64,000 bases of DNA from Allacma fusca (GCA_947179485.1 OX359245.1:23981067-24045066); one strand, 5' to 3'; positions 12,456 to 23,180 are shown, counted from the first letter of the stretch. The notes: a model not told the origin generated them from the sequence alone. A program made the numbers and translations.

Positions 12456-13291
12456 AAACCGAAAAAACCGGTTTAAACCAAAAAAACCGGTTTAAACCGA
12501 AAAAAACCGGTTTAAACCAAAAAACCGGTTTAAACCGAAAAAAACCGGTTTAAACCAAAAAACCGGTTTAAACCGAAAAAAACCGGTTTAAACCAAAAAA
12601 ACCGGTTTAAACCGAAAAAAACCGGTTTAAACCGAAAAAACCGGTTTAAACCGAAAAAACCGGTTTAAACCGAAAAAAACCGGTTTAAACCAAAAAAACC
12701 GGTTTAAACCGAAAAAAACCGGTTTAAACCAAAAAAACTGGTTTAAACCGAAAAAAACCGTTTTAAGGCGAAAAAACCGGTTTAAACCGAAAAAACCGGT
12801 TTAAACCGAAAAAACCGGTTTAAACCGAAAAAAACAGTTTAAACCGAAAAAACCGGTTTAAACCGAAAAAACCGGTTTAAACCGAAAAAAACAGTTTAAA
12901 CCGAAAAAACCGGTTTAAACCGAAAAAAACCAGTTTAAACCGAAAAAACCGGTTTAAACCGAAAAAAACCAGTTTAAACCGAAAAAACCGGTTTAAACCG
13001 AAAAAACCGGTTTAAACCGAAAAAAACTGGTTTAAACCGAAAAAAACCAGTTTAAACCGAAAAAACCGGTTTAAACCGAAAAAACCGGTTTAAACCGAAA
13101 AAACTGGTTTAAACCAAAAAAATCGGTTGAAACCAAAAAACCGGTTTAAACCGAAAAAACCGGTTTAAACTATAAAACCGGTTTAAACCGAAAAAAACCG
13201 GTTTAAACCATAAAACCGGTTTAAACCGAAAAAACCGGTTTAAACCAAAAAAACCTGGTTGTTTGGTTTTTATGAAAAAAATCCAACCCTG
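12456..13291. repeat. 19-bp palindromic tandem array, AACCGGTTTAAACCG words
   Basis: About 40 head-to-tail units, roughly CGGTTTAAACCGAAAAAAC, most 18-20 bp long. Each unit holds the palindromes GGTTTAAACC and, across junctions, AACCGGTT. Variant units change single bases or A-run length. The right edge ends with TATGAAAAAAATCCAACCCTG; read inward, CAGGGTTGG resembles a hAT terminus, so the array may be the expanded subterminal part of such an element. The matching left terminus is not evident. Open frames through the array (about 60-80 codons) reflect the repeat only. Confidence 0.9.
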
Positions 13292-13550
13292 ATACAAACT
13301 TCCAATCCAATGTTGATAATCCTGTTATTTCCGTATTTATACGTCGTAAGAACGAGCAGGAGTATAAATGGAGTTACAAAACTATGTATTAACTTTTTCC
13401 TGATTGTGTAGAAGTTAGGACTAAATAGTCTAATCACTACAAGCTGGTAATTGGTGAGACTATTTGCTTAAAAAGTGAGACTGTTGACTTAAAAATTGCT
13501 ACCGTATAATCTTTAATAATTAATTTTTTTTAATTCCAAAAAATAATCCG

Positions 13551-13620
13551 TATTACACCAAGATGAAAATGGCCCATTCTTTCAAATTAGTAGACAGGAT
13601 AAGCCAGTGGTATATAAGTA
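13551..13620. repeat. dispersed repeat, copy 1
   Basis: About 70 bp beginning with TATTACACCAAGATGAA, matched in the same orientation at 19772-19845. In both places it lies directly before an element or region made of ACTC-type words, so it may be the flank or part of a larger duplicated unit. Confidence 0.6.
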
Positions 13621-13649
13621 CAGTCGAAGCTATATATTTGAGTGCGATG

Positions 13650-14374
13650 CATACATGGGACCTACTCACGAGTATTGAGTAATCTACTCAACTCATACTC
13701 GCACTCATGCTTGTGAGTAGCGAGTAGATGTAAGAGTAGTATTTAATATTTCGTGCTACTCACCACGTGAGAATGAGTTGTGGGGTTTTTGGTGTACACG
13801 AGTGAGTAGGAGTGCGAGTAATAAAATCGCCTTCAATGCTACTCATTCACAAAGGTTTTATCCTTGACAGGATGACGCCAAATCGATTGGGATCAGAATG
13901 TATCAAGGCTAATCGGCCACAATTATTAATATGCCACAACATTGCCACCCTGAAGAATGCATTTTTATGAAATCACAATATTTACATAAACATTCACTCC
14001 AATCATATTGCAATAGACACCGACGTGGGAATTATTGTGGTTCAAATTTATGGGTCAACGTCAGACCACCATAATTGTCTTACACAAAATTTGATATTTT
14101 GAGTGTTTATTCGAACATAAATGAAATTGTAGTTTTTTTGTATTGGTAGCAGATATATTTCTTAATACACGAAAACGGGTTAAGAAACTAAGTATACGAA
14201 ATACGAGTGTTCCTAGTGAGTAACTCACGAGTGAGAGTAGGAGAGTTCACATTTTGAACCATCGCGGATGAGTAGGAGTAGCAATGCAAGAATACTACGT
14301 GAGTACGAGTGCCTTTCAGTACCGTGAATAGTTCGTGAGTAAGATGAGGAGTAGTAAAATACGTCCCATGTATG
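13650..14374. mobile_element. hAT-like non-autonomous element, ACTC/GAGTA words
   Basis: Termini CATACATGGGAC and GTCCCATGTATG form an inverted pair. The flanks GTGCGATG (13642-13649) and GCGCGATG (14375-14382) match at 7 of 8, as expected for an aged 8-bp target duplication. Both ends are crowded with words such as CTACTCAC, GAGTAGGAGT and CACTCGTACTC in inverted orientation. The middle has no coding region. Confidence 0.8.
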
Positions 14375-14439
14375 GCGCGATGCATGATGTAGGAGCGTTA
14401 ATTGAAAGATTGGCGCGCTCATTCCACTATATAACAAGC

Positions 14440-14613
14440 CGCTCTATGTAGTATACTACTTCACTATAAATCGAATCAAGCCGGTGGTATATACAGAGAA
14501 GCACGGCGAGCCGAGCGAGCCGAAACTCTATAGCAGAGGAGTTTTTTCAGCTCGCTGTGCTTCTCCTCGGCTTGCTTGGCTATATAGTGAAACAGTATAC
14601 TTCATAGTGGCTA
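14440..14613. repeat. GAGCGAGCCG-word inverted repeat
   Basis: The arm AGAAGCACGGCGAGCCGAG near 14491 is answered by CAGCTCGCTGTGCTTCTCC near 14549, with similar words on either side. The outer limits and any target duplication are unclear. It is probably another small word-rich element. Confidence 0.45.
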
Positions 14614-14621
14614 GTAGAGCA

Positions 14622-15634
14622 CATAGATGCACACCCTCATGAGGGATGAGGGCAACGCTCACCCTCACGAGGACTACGATGTAATCACTGTATGAGGGTG
14701 AGCGCTTGCAAATTTTTGATGCTCTCATTGAAATGAGCGTGAGTGCAGCAGGTACTCATATTGTAATCACGAAGTGAGGGTGAGAGGATTTATCGCACTC
14801 ACGATACGGTAGCACACGTAAAAAATATATAGAATAATGCCATCTTGCGTTGTGGTTATAATTATCTATGCAGCTTTTTGCTTCGATATAAAGTGAAATA
14901 TCAGCTGAACATTATTATCAGTGTGCATTTAAATTCAGTTCTACGAGTTTCAATCTCCATCTTGCACGTCTTTACAAAAATCAGCTCGCATTACATCCAG
15001 AAGATGTACGAATGAGTAATAAATGGGCTAGATGTATTTGTAAATTCTGAACGTAATACTGAATGCTGCACAGAAAGTTCCTTAAATAACTGGGAGTTAA
15101 ATTTAAAAAATGAAACCCAAGAAGCGTCCATTCTTCCCAATCCCAGCCGAAATTCAAAAAAATTATCAATATGGATAATTTACGCTACAGTAAAAGAATA
15201 GTAAAAGCGAACCAATACATAATGATGCATACATAGTATCGTATTTCTCAGTTTTTCAATTAACGTTCACTAAAATCCCCTTTTTCTGTAATAAAAATAT
15301 TCGACTACAGCAACAATAATATTCATTGTATGCATTTTTCTGTCGGATTGCATGTGCATACGCTGACTGACGGAAGCCTATTATTAAAAGGTGAAATTTA
15401 TAAACGTAAACGGATAATTTCAAAACAATAGAACTTTATAGCCAAACTCAATGTAAACGTAAATTAAAAGAGCGCACTCTTGAGCGCGAGGGTGAGCGCA
15501 TAAATTGTTTTTGGTGCGCTCACGAGCGTGAGGGCGATTACAATATGTACACAAAATTGTGAGGGCGAGCGAGCGGTGCTTCACGGACAATGAGCGTGAG
15601 GTGAGGGTGAGCGAAAATAAAATGTGCATCTATG
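14622..15634. mobile_element. hAT-like non-autonomous element, GAGGGTGAGCG words
   Basis: Termini CATAGATGCACA and TGTGCATCTATG are perfect inverted repeats. The flanks are an exact 8-bp duplication GTAGAGCA (14614-14621 and 15635-15642). CACCCTCAC/GTGAGGGTGAGCG words fill about 180 bp at each end, and the AT-rich centre is non-coding. It inserted within the first bases of the CCCG-word element that continues at 15636. Confidence 0.9.
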
Positions 15635-15635
15635 G

Positions 15636-16396
15636 TAGAGCATCACCCCGTGGGATATTTTAGGCCCGTGTCCGCCCGTGGCTCGTAACGTTTTACCCCT
15701 ACCCGCCCGGCCCGAAATTAATGTCTATCGAAAAAGCCCGGCCCGGCCCGCAAAATTAAAAAAAGCCCGTAGCCCGCCCGCAAATACCATACATCTTAAA
15801 TACTGAAAAACTGTATTTTAAAATATTGGTGTTCTTGACGGTTACATACAGTTGTTAAACTATCTTGTTTATTAAGAAGGCAATACAAAAGCTTATGCTG
15901 CTATTTCGGCTTTGGTAAGCACTTCTGGTGGCGTTCTTGAATTTATTACAATGTTAACTTCTGGATTCTTATTACAAATACTTGAACTACTAGCAGGATT
16001 CATCTTATAGATTAAATGGAATTTTCCACAGTAATGAAGAGCGAAATGAAACTTACCAAATAACAAATGCAGGTATGCAAGAAAACTTTTCTTGATATCC
16101 CACGGGGTGATGCTCTATCGTACACCAAGCGTTAGTTTGTTTGAAAGCTAAAATTACAAACGTCTAAAATTCGTTCAAGTCATTCAAGTCTATGTACATT
16201 CACAACCGCTGCTCCTGCATTCACAACTAATGGAATTTCTCACGGGCTTTCACGGTCTTTTTTAACCGCGATGAAAAGACCGTACCCGCCCGTAACCCGT
16301 CAAACGTAATCATTTTTACCCGTACCCGCTCGAAGCCCGTGCGGGCCGGGCTTTTTGCGGGCTTACCCGTAAATTTTAACTGCCCGAGATGCTCTA
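15636..16396. mobile_element. CCCG-word TIR element, copy 1 (composite)
   Basis: It starts TAGAGCATCACCCCGTGG and ends CCCGAGATGCTCTA. Both ends carry degenerate GCCCGCCCGTACCCG words in opposite orientation. A perfect inverted copy of its first 23 bp lies internally at 16095-16117, so the left 482 bp is by itself bounded by 23-bp TIRs and the remaining 279 bp forms a second half. The same composite arrangement recurs at 20461-22872. No clear target duplication was found. The TIR type (TAGAGCATC) is hAT-like. Confidence 0.75.
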
Positions 16397-16518
16397 CTGT
16401 AGAGCACCTATTTACTAAACAGCATTGAAATGTTGTCAAAAACACATTTATGCCACGGAAAACTTTGAGGACAATAATTCTAAAAATTATTTTTTGAGTA
16501 CCGACTTCACGTAATAAA

Positions 16519-17188
16519 TTAGCAGCAAAAAAGCTTAAAAGTAAAGTTGCTTTTCCGCCCTTAAAAGTAATAAACAAGTTATGGTACAATAGTTATTTTA
16601 TAGTACAAAAATATGCAGGAACAATGAAATTATTTATTGAAAAAGCAACGCGATCACACATGATTTTATAAAGAAGTTTTTCTCACTCATGTTTTTGTAA
16701 TCTGTTTTTCTTTGCCTTCTGCTATTATTACAATCTACAATACTATTTACAATCTGTGATAATCTGGTGCAGGTAACTTTGGAATTTTATAATTATTTAA
16801 GTGTGTTGGAATTTGGAGCAGAGGATCACTTCGGCAATGAACTTTCTTTTCGCTTACAAAATTTGACTTTTTCCGTGTAAAGCAAACGTTGGATGTAGAT
16901 AAATGTATAGTGGCTGTAGCAGAACTTCGTTTTACGATAAAATTACACAAACTATTGTTTTTTATGCATTTTCGGGAACACCATACGAAAGAAAATGGAA
17001 TCTGTAATAACATATATTACATAATATTTGTGTGAATTAAAAATAGTGTGTGATCGCGTTGCTTTTTCAATAAATAATTTCATTGTTCCTGCATATTTTT
17101 GTACTATAAAATAACTATTGTACCATAACTTGTTTATTACTTTTAAGGGCGGAAAAGCAACTTTACTTTTAAGCTTTTTTGCTGCTAA
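16519..17188. mobile_element. foldback element with about 143-bp inverted arms
   Basis: The left arm (16519-16661, beginning TTAGCAGCAAAAAAGC) is repeated almost perfectly in inverse orientation at 17046-17188, with a spacer near 385 bp. The spacer holds an open frame of 88 codons (minus strand) without a recognisable domain. No convincing target duplication was seen. It is likely a non-autonomous DNA element with long TIRs. Confidence 0.75.
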
Positions 17189-17250
17189 GTTTATTTATTT
17201 CTTTTACAATAAGTATTTGTTACATATGGATACATCTGCAAGTGTAATTC

Positions 17251-18208
17251 TAAGGTTCTCAACGGATAGGATAATTCCCTTATCCTATCCGTATCCGATC
17301 CGAATTTTTACCGATAAAACTGAAGCGTATCCGATCCTATCCGCTTCCATCGGATTAAACATAATCTTATCTTATCTAATCTTTATAATCTTAATAAGAA
17401 GCTTATTCGTAAATTTTCGGATGACGTATTTATCTTATCCGAAGCCGTCGGATAAGAAAAAGGAGCTATCCGATTCTATCCACGGATATCCGATCCTATC
17501 TGCGGATACACGAATCAATTGTAGAAGTTGAAATTGGTCCTAGAGTTTGGCTTTTAGTTTTAAATAGATATAATATACGAATATCCTGTTAGCTTATAAC
17601 GTATTGTAATGCTAGAAGAAACCGTGGGTATACGTTTGCTTTGCTAAACATTTAATATAAATAAATTAAGAACAGAGATTTTTGTTTCGAATATCAGATG
17701 TTCTCAAAAATTAACTTACTGGAAACCTTTAACCATTTGAAGCCTATAAGAACAGGTAACTAGAATAAGCAGCTGAAATTCAAAATATGACTGAATTTCT
17801 GGTCCTAACATAAATACTTGAATGCTTATATTCGTGAAGTTCGGTTTTAGGTTTGCTTACAAGCTACACGAACTGAAAAATATACGAACGTTTTGAGAAA
17901 TTACCGAACTAATGTCCTGTCGTTGATTGCAGCAGATAGCAATTATTAGAGTGGTCGACATGTTTCAAAAATTCGTTTATCCGCGGATATTCTCGGATAT
18001 CCGTCGGATTATCCGTAAAACAAAAAGTCGCCATCCGATCCGTTCGGATATTTTATGTAATAGTATCCTATCCTACCCGGGATTTTTTCGGATGGAAATG
18101 ACATAACCGATCCATTCGGATAAATATCGGATCGGATAATCTTCAGTTTTATCCTATCCGTATCCGATCCGTATCCGTTCGGATATATCCGATCCGCTGA
18201 GAACCTTA
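17251..18208. mobile_element. hAT-like non-autonomous element, CTATCCG/GATCCG words
   Basis: TIRs TAAGGTTCTCA and TGAGAACCTTA are flanked by an exact 8-bp duplication TGTAATTC (17243-17250 and 18209-18216). About 270 bp at the left end and 230 bp at the right end consist of degenerate TATCCGATCCTATCCG words. The AT-rich centre is non-coding. Confidence 0.92.
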
Positions 18209-18314
18209 TGTAATTCTGTAATAAAACCATGTATTATTTTATTCCAATGCAATGCTGGACTTAAACATTTTAACAAAAATGAGATGTATTTATTAAAATA
18301 TAGGCATACAGGAG

Positions 18315-18633
18315 CAGAGCTGCGCTCACGTCAAGTAAATCCCATACTTGACCCTGAACTACAATTGATCCTGATTGTCAAGTATATTTTTCAGTGGGTG
18401 TTAAACTTGACGGTTCATGGTCAGACAATTACTTGAAAATTCAGTGTCAAGTTTTCAAGTACGTTTCGCGTAACTTGAACCTAGCCAAATATAGCCGTGA
18501 CAACTCTTGACTTGACCATGACTTGATCATGTCCCCAACTTGAACTTTTTCAAAATAGAAATACAAAAATAGTATTTACACTTACCCATGATTTGAAAAA
18601 CTCATGGTCTACTTGAACTTGAGCGCAGCTCTG
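18315..18633. mobile_element. hAT-like MITE, ACTTGAC words
   Basis: A 319-bp element with TIRs CAGAGCTGCGCTCA and TGAGCGCAGCTCTG. The flanks TACAGGAG (18307-18314) and GACAGGAG (18634-18641) agree at 7 of 8. ACTTGACC, CAAGTATT and related words recur throughout in both orientations. Confidence 0.88.
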
Positions 18634-18641
18634 GACAGGAG

Positions 18642-19771
18642 TAGTCCAGCACTGAATGTATTCAGCTACCATCGTTGAGGAATTGCTTCAAAGCCCTGTG
18701 CCCCTGTCTGTCGCGGAGGTGAGAGAGATAGATGTTGGGTTCTGCGGTATGTACTCTGGAACCCCTTCAGGTGCAACATTGAAAATATTCACGCACATTA
18801 TTTGAAGTCTCCAATCGACTTTAAGCCCTTAAAATTGCCAATCGGACCTTCCGTTCAAAAGTCACATGCAAAAGCATTTTTTTACCCTCGAGTGATAGCA
18901 GAGGTAGTTGCTTTTTAAGGCGAGAAAAGTTGTTTGGCAAAAATTAAAAATGTGACAGAGAGAAGATAAAGCAACTTTCCAATAAAAAGAGAGGCTTCAG
19001 TTTTTTAAAATCAGCAAATTGTATTTTGACCAGTCTGTGGCAATGTTGCTAAGACAAATAGGATGGTTTTAGTTTTCCTAAGAGTTGTTTTTGTATCTAG
19101 CTAAGCCAGTTCCATTCAATGTTGAATTGTGACTACAGATGAAGCCAATAGAACATTGAAGTTACTTCAAAAACCTATATACGAAATGTAGGTAAAACAG
19201 TTAATATTAAGCCATTGTTTATGTAGGTCAGTGCCGGGTAACTTTGAATAACAGAAATAGTCAAATAAATAGAAAGGCCTTTCCGCATGGAATCTGAGGG
19301 CCAATTTTGTACCCTGGTAGGACCAGAGTTGACCCCCTTAAATTCACATAGGGTTTTAAAAATTTTAAACTTACCTTTGCAAGGAAAGTAATGAAAAAAT
19401 TAATGTAAAGCTATTAATAAGCGACGAAGTTGGTTTCTGTCACAGTTTTTACCCAATACAAACGGATTAGTTTTAAAGGATCCGTTGCATTTATTTAAAC
19501 GAAGAACAGCCTTATGTAAAAACGGCCTAATTATATATTGTTAAGTTTAATATTCTTTTATGGTTTACAAACCATTGCTATCCCAGTTTTTCCATCTACC
19601 TTAGTGGATGGCTTGCATGCTAGTCTCTTCTAATTTGAAAGAATGTGCCGTCTTGTTGGTGGATGGATGGCTACCTGTGACAATGTCGCCGCCCTTGCTA
19701 CTGTATAATGGTTTAATAATTTTAAAATAATTTTAATAATTTATTTAGCCCGCTTAAATTTGTTTCTCAAA
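18642..19771. other. intergenic stretch, nothing recognised
   Basis: No open frame with recognisable content and no bounded repeat found. There is a GC-richer patch around 18660-18770 (including CTGTGCCCCTGTCTGTCGCGG), too short to assign. Confidence 0.4.
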
Positions 19772-19845
19772 TCGGTATTACACCAAGATGAAGACGGTCC
19801 ACTCTTTCAAATTAGTAGAGAGGATAATCCGGTGGTATACATACC
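19772..19845. repeat. dispersed repeat, copy 2
   Basis: Matches 13551-13620 over about 70 bp with a handful of differences and is again followed by an ACTC-word region. Confidence 0.6.
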
Positions 19846-19848
19846 TGG

Positions 19849-20195
19849 GCGCACTCGTACTCATTGAGTGCATGCCTCGCACTCAACGCACTCAAATTGA
19901 GTGCGAGTGCGAGTTCCGATTTGAAATTTCTGCGCTCACAGTAATGGGGTAGAGTGATCATTCAAATTATGTGCACTCAAGAGGCAGAGGCTGAGTGCAG
20001 TGTTTTGCACTCACAACTAGGGTATACGAAATAGAAAATACACTAGAAAGTATAGTACTTACAAAATGTCAAATGCAAAATACCTTAAAAAAATTTACGA
20101 CTTGAAAAATACTAAACACAAAATACGGAATGCATTTCAAGTACTATTTCAAATACACAAATTTCATATACATCTCAAAATATTCCACATCCCTG
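19849..20195. repeat. degenerate word clusters GCACTC and AAATAC
   Basis: 19849-20018 is made of GTGCGAGTGC/GCACTCA words. 20019-20195 has AAATACT words and ends CCACATCCCTGG, which read inward (CCAGGGATGTGG) looks like a hAT terminus. Partner termini and target duplications were not found, so these are probably truncated copies. Confidence 0.45.
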
Positions 20196-20886
20196 GACTT
20201 TAGTTAATTTTTTCAGAGGTATCAGCGTCCCGACTTCTAAATTGTAATTTGAGGAAAAAATTGAGCCGCATCAAATACAGCTGCTTTGTCTAATTTGTCA
20301 AGGAATCATTTGAGAAATATTAAAAAATTTCCACAAAATGAAGTGTAAATACATATTTTGTATTATCTTGTATTAGCTAAAACGGGGGAACATGATGAAA
20401 CACCAAGTTCATTGAGAGGGGTGAGATCTATCACAAGTAACCACAAAACTAATTGTGAGATAGAGCATCACCCCGTGGGATATTTTAGGCCCGTGCCCGC
20501 CCGTGGCTCGTAACGTTTTACCCCTACCCGCCCGGCCCGAAATTAATGTTTATCAAAAAAGCCCGGCCCGGCTCGCAAAATTAAAAAAAGCCCGTAGCCC
20601 GCCCGCAAATACCATGCATCTTAAATACTGAAAAACTGTATTTTAAAATATTGGTGTTCTTGACGGTTACATACAGTTGTTAAACTATCTTGTTTATTAA
20701 GAAGGCAATACAAAAGCTTATGCTGCTATTTCGGATTTGGTAAGCACTTCTGGTGGCGTTCTTGAATTTATTACAATGTTAACTTCTGGATTCTTATTAC
20801 AAATACTTGAACTACTAGAAGGATTCATCCTCTAGACTAAATGGAATTTTCCACAGTAATGAAAAACGAAATGAAACTTACTAAAT

Positions 20887-20935
20887 AACAAAGGCAGGTA
20901 TGCAAGAAAAGTTTTCTTGCATACCTGCCTTTGTT
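20887..20935. repeat. 49-bp near-perfect palindrome
   Basis: A 24-bp arm beginning AACAAAGGCAGGTATGC is followed by a single G and then its exact reverse complement. Copy 1 of the same element has only one arm (16061-16092 region), so the second arm arose in this copy. The arrangement resembles a fold-back duplication next to a breakpoint. Confidence 0.9.
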
Positions 20936-21026
20936 ATATAGTAGGGCTTCTATTCGGGACGGGACGTCCCGAGGTTTTCGGGACGGGACCGGGATCGGGA
21001 CAGTTTCAGGACACAATTGTTGTCCC

Positions 21027-22111
21027 CAGGCGCGTAGCCAGGAATTGGCCAAGGGGGGGGGCAACATTAATTAGAACGTACATATGTAAACTGACACATT
21101 CTATGGGAAATCCAATTCACGAATGTAAAACGCATCAAATTTTGCAAACTGAATTTCAGATTTTAAAATTCTCCACGTTTTACGATTCCATCAAATTTGA
21201 ATAATTTTGGACCAGATTTTTAATTGGGCTTGATCAGATTTCGGGGAATTTCGAGACCTCGGTTCGCTTCTATCGTTTCAGCTGGTGCTTAACCTACTGT
21301 TCCTGTGACAAACGTCTTTGCTTCGAAAAGAAACTGCGGATATCAGGCGTGCTTGATCTTTTCATAATGAAGAATTAAATACAATTCACTAATTTAATAA
21401 TTCTATCGAGCTTAAAACTTCCCTCGAAGCGATGCGTGTAAGTTACAGAAGCTAAAAGCTTTTAATATGAAAATATTTAAAGCCGCTGTTACCATACTTT
21501 TGTTGCCGTTGAAGGTTGAAGTCAAATCGACGAGGCAAAGGTCAAAGTGAAATCGGGATTTCGCAATGCATTCAAATCACCCGCTAAACAAGGATGAACA
21601 CAATAAAAATATACACTAGAATCACCCAAAACGTCTCTTTATTGAATGGTTTATTACCCACGGCTTCTTCCCGTCAAAAGTTGACCCATCCATACTCGCG
21701 AAAATCGTATCGAAATGCTTTTCCATTTCGATAGAAATTTATTGATCTAGAAATCCTTTGCTCTCGCAATGGACAAACATTGCGATACGATTTTCGCGCG
21801 TATGGATGGGTCAATTAATGACGGGAGGAGCCGTGGGTAATAAATCATTCACACGAAACATGCAAATTTCATGGGTGATTCTAGAGTTATGCTGTTTATA
21901 CACAGATATTTACATGGAATACTGCATATGTTGAGTTTCGAAGTGATTTTTTTTACAAATAAAAAAAATTGTACTGTCAAATCACTAAAAAGGTTTGCAT
22001 TTCTCGGTATGGACTGATTTATTTTTAACTTTTTGAGTGATTTGAGAGTATTTTATTTCGAATGGGGGGGGGCAATTGCCCCCCTTGCCCCCCCCCTTGG
22101 CTACGCGCCTG
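21027..22111. mobile_element. hAT-like element, CAGGCGCGTAGCCAGG termini, nested level 3
   Basis: The left end CAGGCGCGTAGCCAGG and right end CCTTGGCTACGCGCCTG are flanked by an exact 8-bp duplication GTTGTCCC (21019-21026 and 22112-22119). Long G runs lie just inside both ends, including a G9-CAATTG-C6 hairpin near 22065-22085. No transposase frame is visible. It lies in the CGGGAC element and holds a further fold-back MITE. Confidence 0.92.
21613..21890. mobile_element. fold-back MITE with TA flanks, nested level 4
   Basis: The ends CACTAGAATCACCC and GGGTGATTCTAGAGT are inverted. Inside, two further arms of about 60 bp pair (TTTATTACCCACGGCT... with ...AGCCGTGGGTAATAAA), so almost the whole element can fold on itself. 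It is flanked by TA on both sides, suggesting a Tc1/mariner-type MITE. Confidence 0.75.
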
Positions 22112-22872
22112 GTTGTCCCCATGTTATTTCGGGACTGAATTGGGACGAATTTTTTTGTCACGAGGATTTCGGGACGGGGCAGAACAATAGGTCGGGACAG
22201 ACAAAAATACCTATACAGTATACTATTGCTGTAAAAATGAATATTTATGGAAATCGTTCAGTTTAAAATTTCTTGTTCTACATGTAAATATTTTTAAAGT
22301 AAATTATTGGAGGTATTCTGATAGAAATGAAGGAATTTGGAGCATTTCATAAGACTGGTATTATAACCGGGACGGGACGTCCCGAGGTTTTCGGGACGGG
22401 ACCGGGATCGGGACAGTTTCGGGACAAAATATTTGTCGCCATGTAATTTCGGGACAGAATCGGGACGATTTTTTTTGTCCCGACGATTTAGGGACGGGAC
22501 AAAAAAATTGTCCCCAAAGAAGAAGCCCTATTATTTAGTAACAGTCGTACAGACGGGCACGGGCCTAAATTATCCCACGGGGTGATGCTCTATCGTACAC
22601 CAAGCATTAGTTTGTTTGAAAGCTAAAATTGCACGCGTCTGAAATTCGTTCAAGTCTATGTACATTCACAATCGCTGCTCCTGCATTCACAACTAATGGA
22701 ATTTCTCACGGGCTTTTACGGGCTTTCACGGTGTTTTTTAACCGCAATGAAAAGACCGTACCCGCCCGTAACCCGTCAAACGTAATAATTTTTACCCGTA
22801 CCCGCTCAAAGCCCGTGCGGGCCGGGCTTTTTGCGGGCTTACCCGTAAATTTTAACCGCCCGAGATGCTCTA

Positions 22873-23170
22873 GTAGAGATGGATGGTTTAAAGTGCAGCG
22901 AGCGAGAATTGTAGTTTCCCGCTGTGCAAACTGCCAGACGACAATGAGTGCCACAAAAAGTCGCAAGAGGTAATCAATATGCTTGGTTTATGCAGCTTTA
23001 AATGTATTGATATATGTGAACTTTATAAAAAGCTGGACCACCATCGGTCGCTGAAATTAAAGGGCTATGCTAGCGTTAAATCTTAAAGTCACTTTCAATA
23101 GTAATGTTGCACATGTTATATATAAAATAAATAGGTACTGAAGAAAAACGCAAGGCAGACTTAGTATAAA
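22873..23170. other. short intergenic stretch
   Basis: No feature recognised between the CCCG-word element and the probable 3' end of the Pep-like gene. Confidence 0.4.
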
Positions 23171-23174
23171 AATG

Positions 23175-23180
23175 TTTATT
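23175..23180 (-). terminator. putative polyadenylation signal of the Pep-like gene
   Basis: AATAAA on the minus strand about 1.1 kb after the stop codon. No other gene or element intervenes between the stop and this site. Confidence 0.4.

Larger units (their letters stand above)
20942..22530. mobile_element. hAT-like element, CGGGAC words, nested level 2
   Basis: Termini TAGGGCTTCTATTCGGGAC and AAGAAGCCCTA are flanked by TTATATAG (20934-20941) and TTATTTAG (22531-22538), a 7/8 match. Words GGGACGGGAC, TTTCGGGAC and TTGTCCC fill the ends, and a long stretch of the left end is repeated internally at 22379-22440. A short relative lies at 56222-56412. It sits inside the CCCG-word element and contains the element at 21027-22111. 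Confidence 0.88.
20461..22872. mobile_element. CCCG-word TIR element, copy 2, host of nested insertions
   Basis: Same family as 15636-16396: it starts TAGAGCATCACCCCGTGG, ends CGAGATGCTCTA, and has the internal inverted terminus ending at 22592. Its centre differs from copy 1 by a 49-bp palindrome (20887-20935) and a 1.6-kb insertion (20942-22530). Without the insertion the two copies are of similar length and high similarity. No target duplication was recognised. Confidence 0.78.

Noticed and set aside
12456-13291. Telomeric or centromeric satellite
   Set aside because: Unit does not resemble insect TTAGG, and the short array with a hAT-like margin fits a local expansion better.
12190-13297. 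Short lysine/asparagine-rich repetitive frames
   Set aside because: They are translations of the 19-bp array and LTR, not genes.
15636-16396. 8-bp target duplication for the CCCG-word element copies
   Set aside because: Flanks of neither copy match convincingly, even after removing the GAGGGTGAGCG-word insertion from copy 1.
16747-17013. 88-codon frame as a THAP-like zinc finger
   Set aside because: The cysteines and histidines do not fit the C2CH spacing and no AVPTIF-like motif is present.
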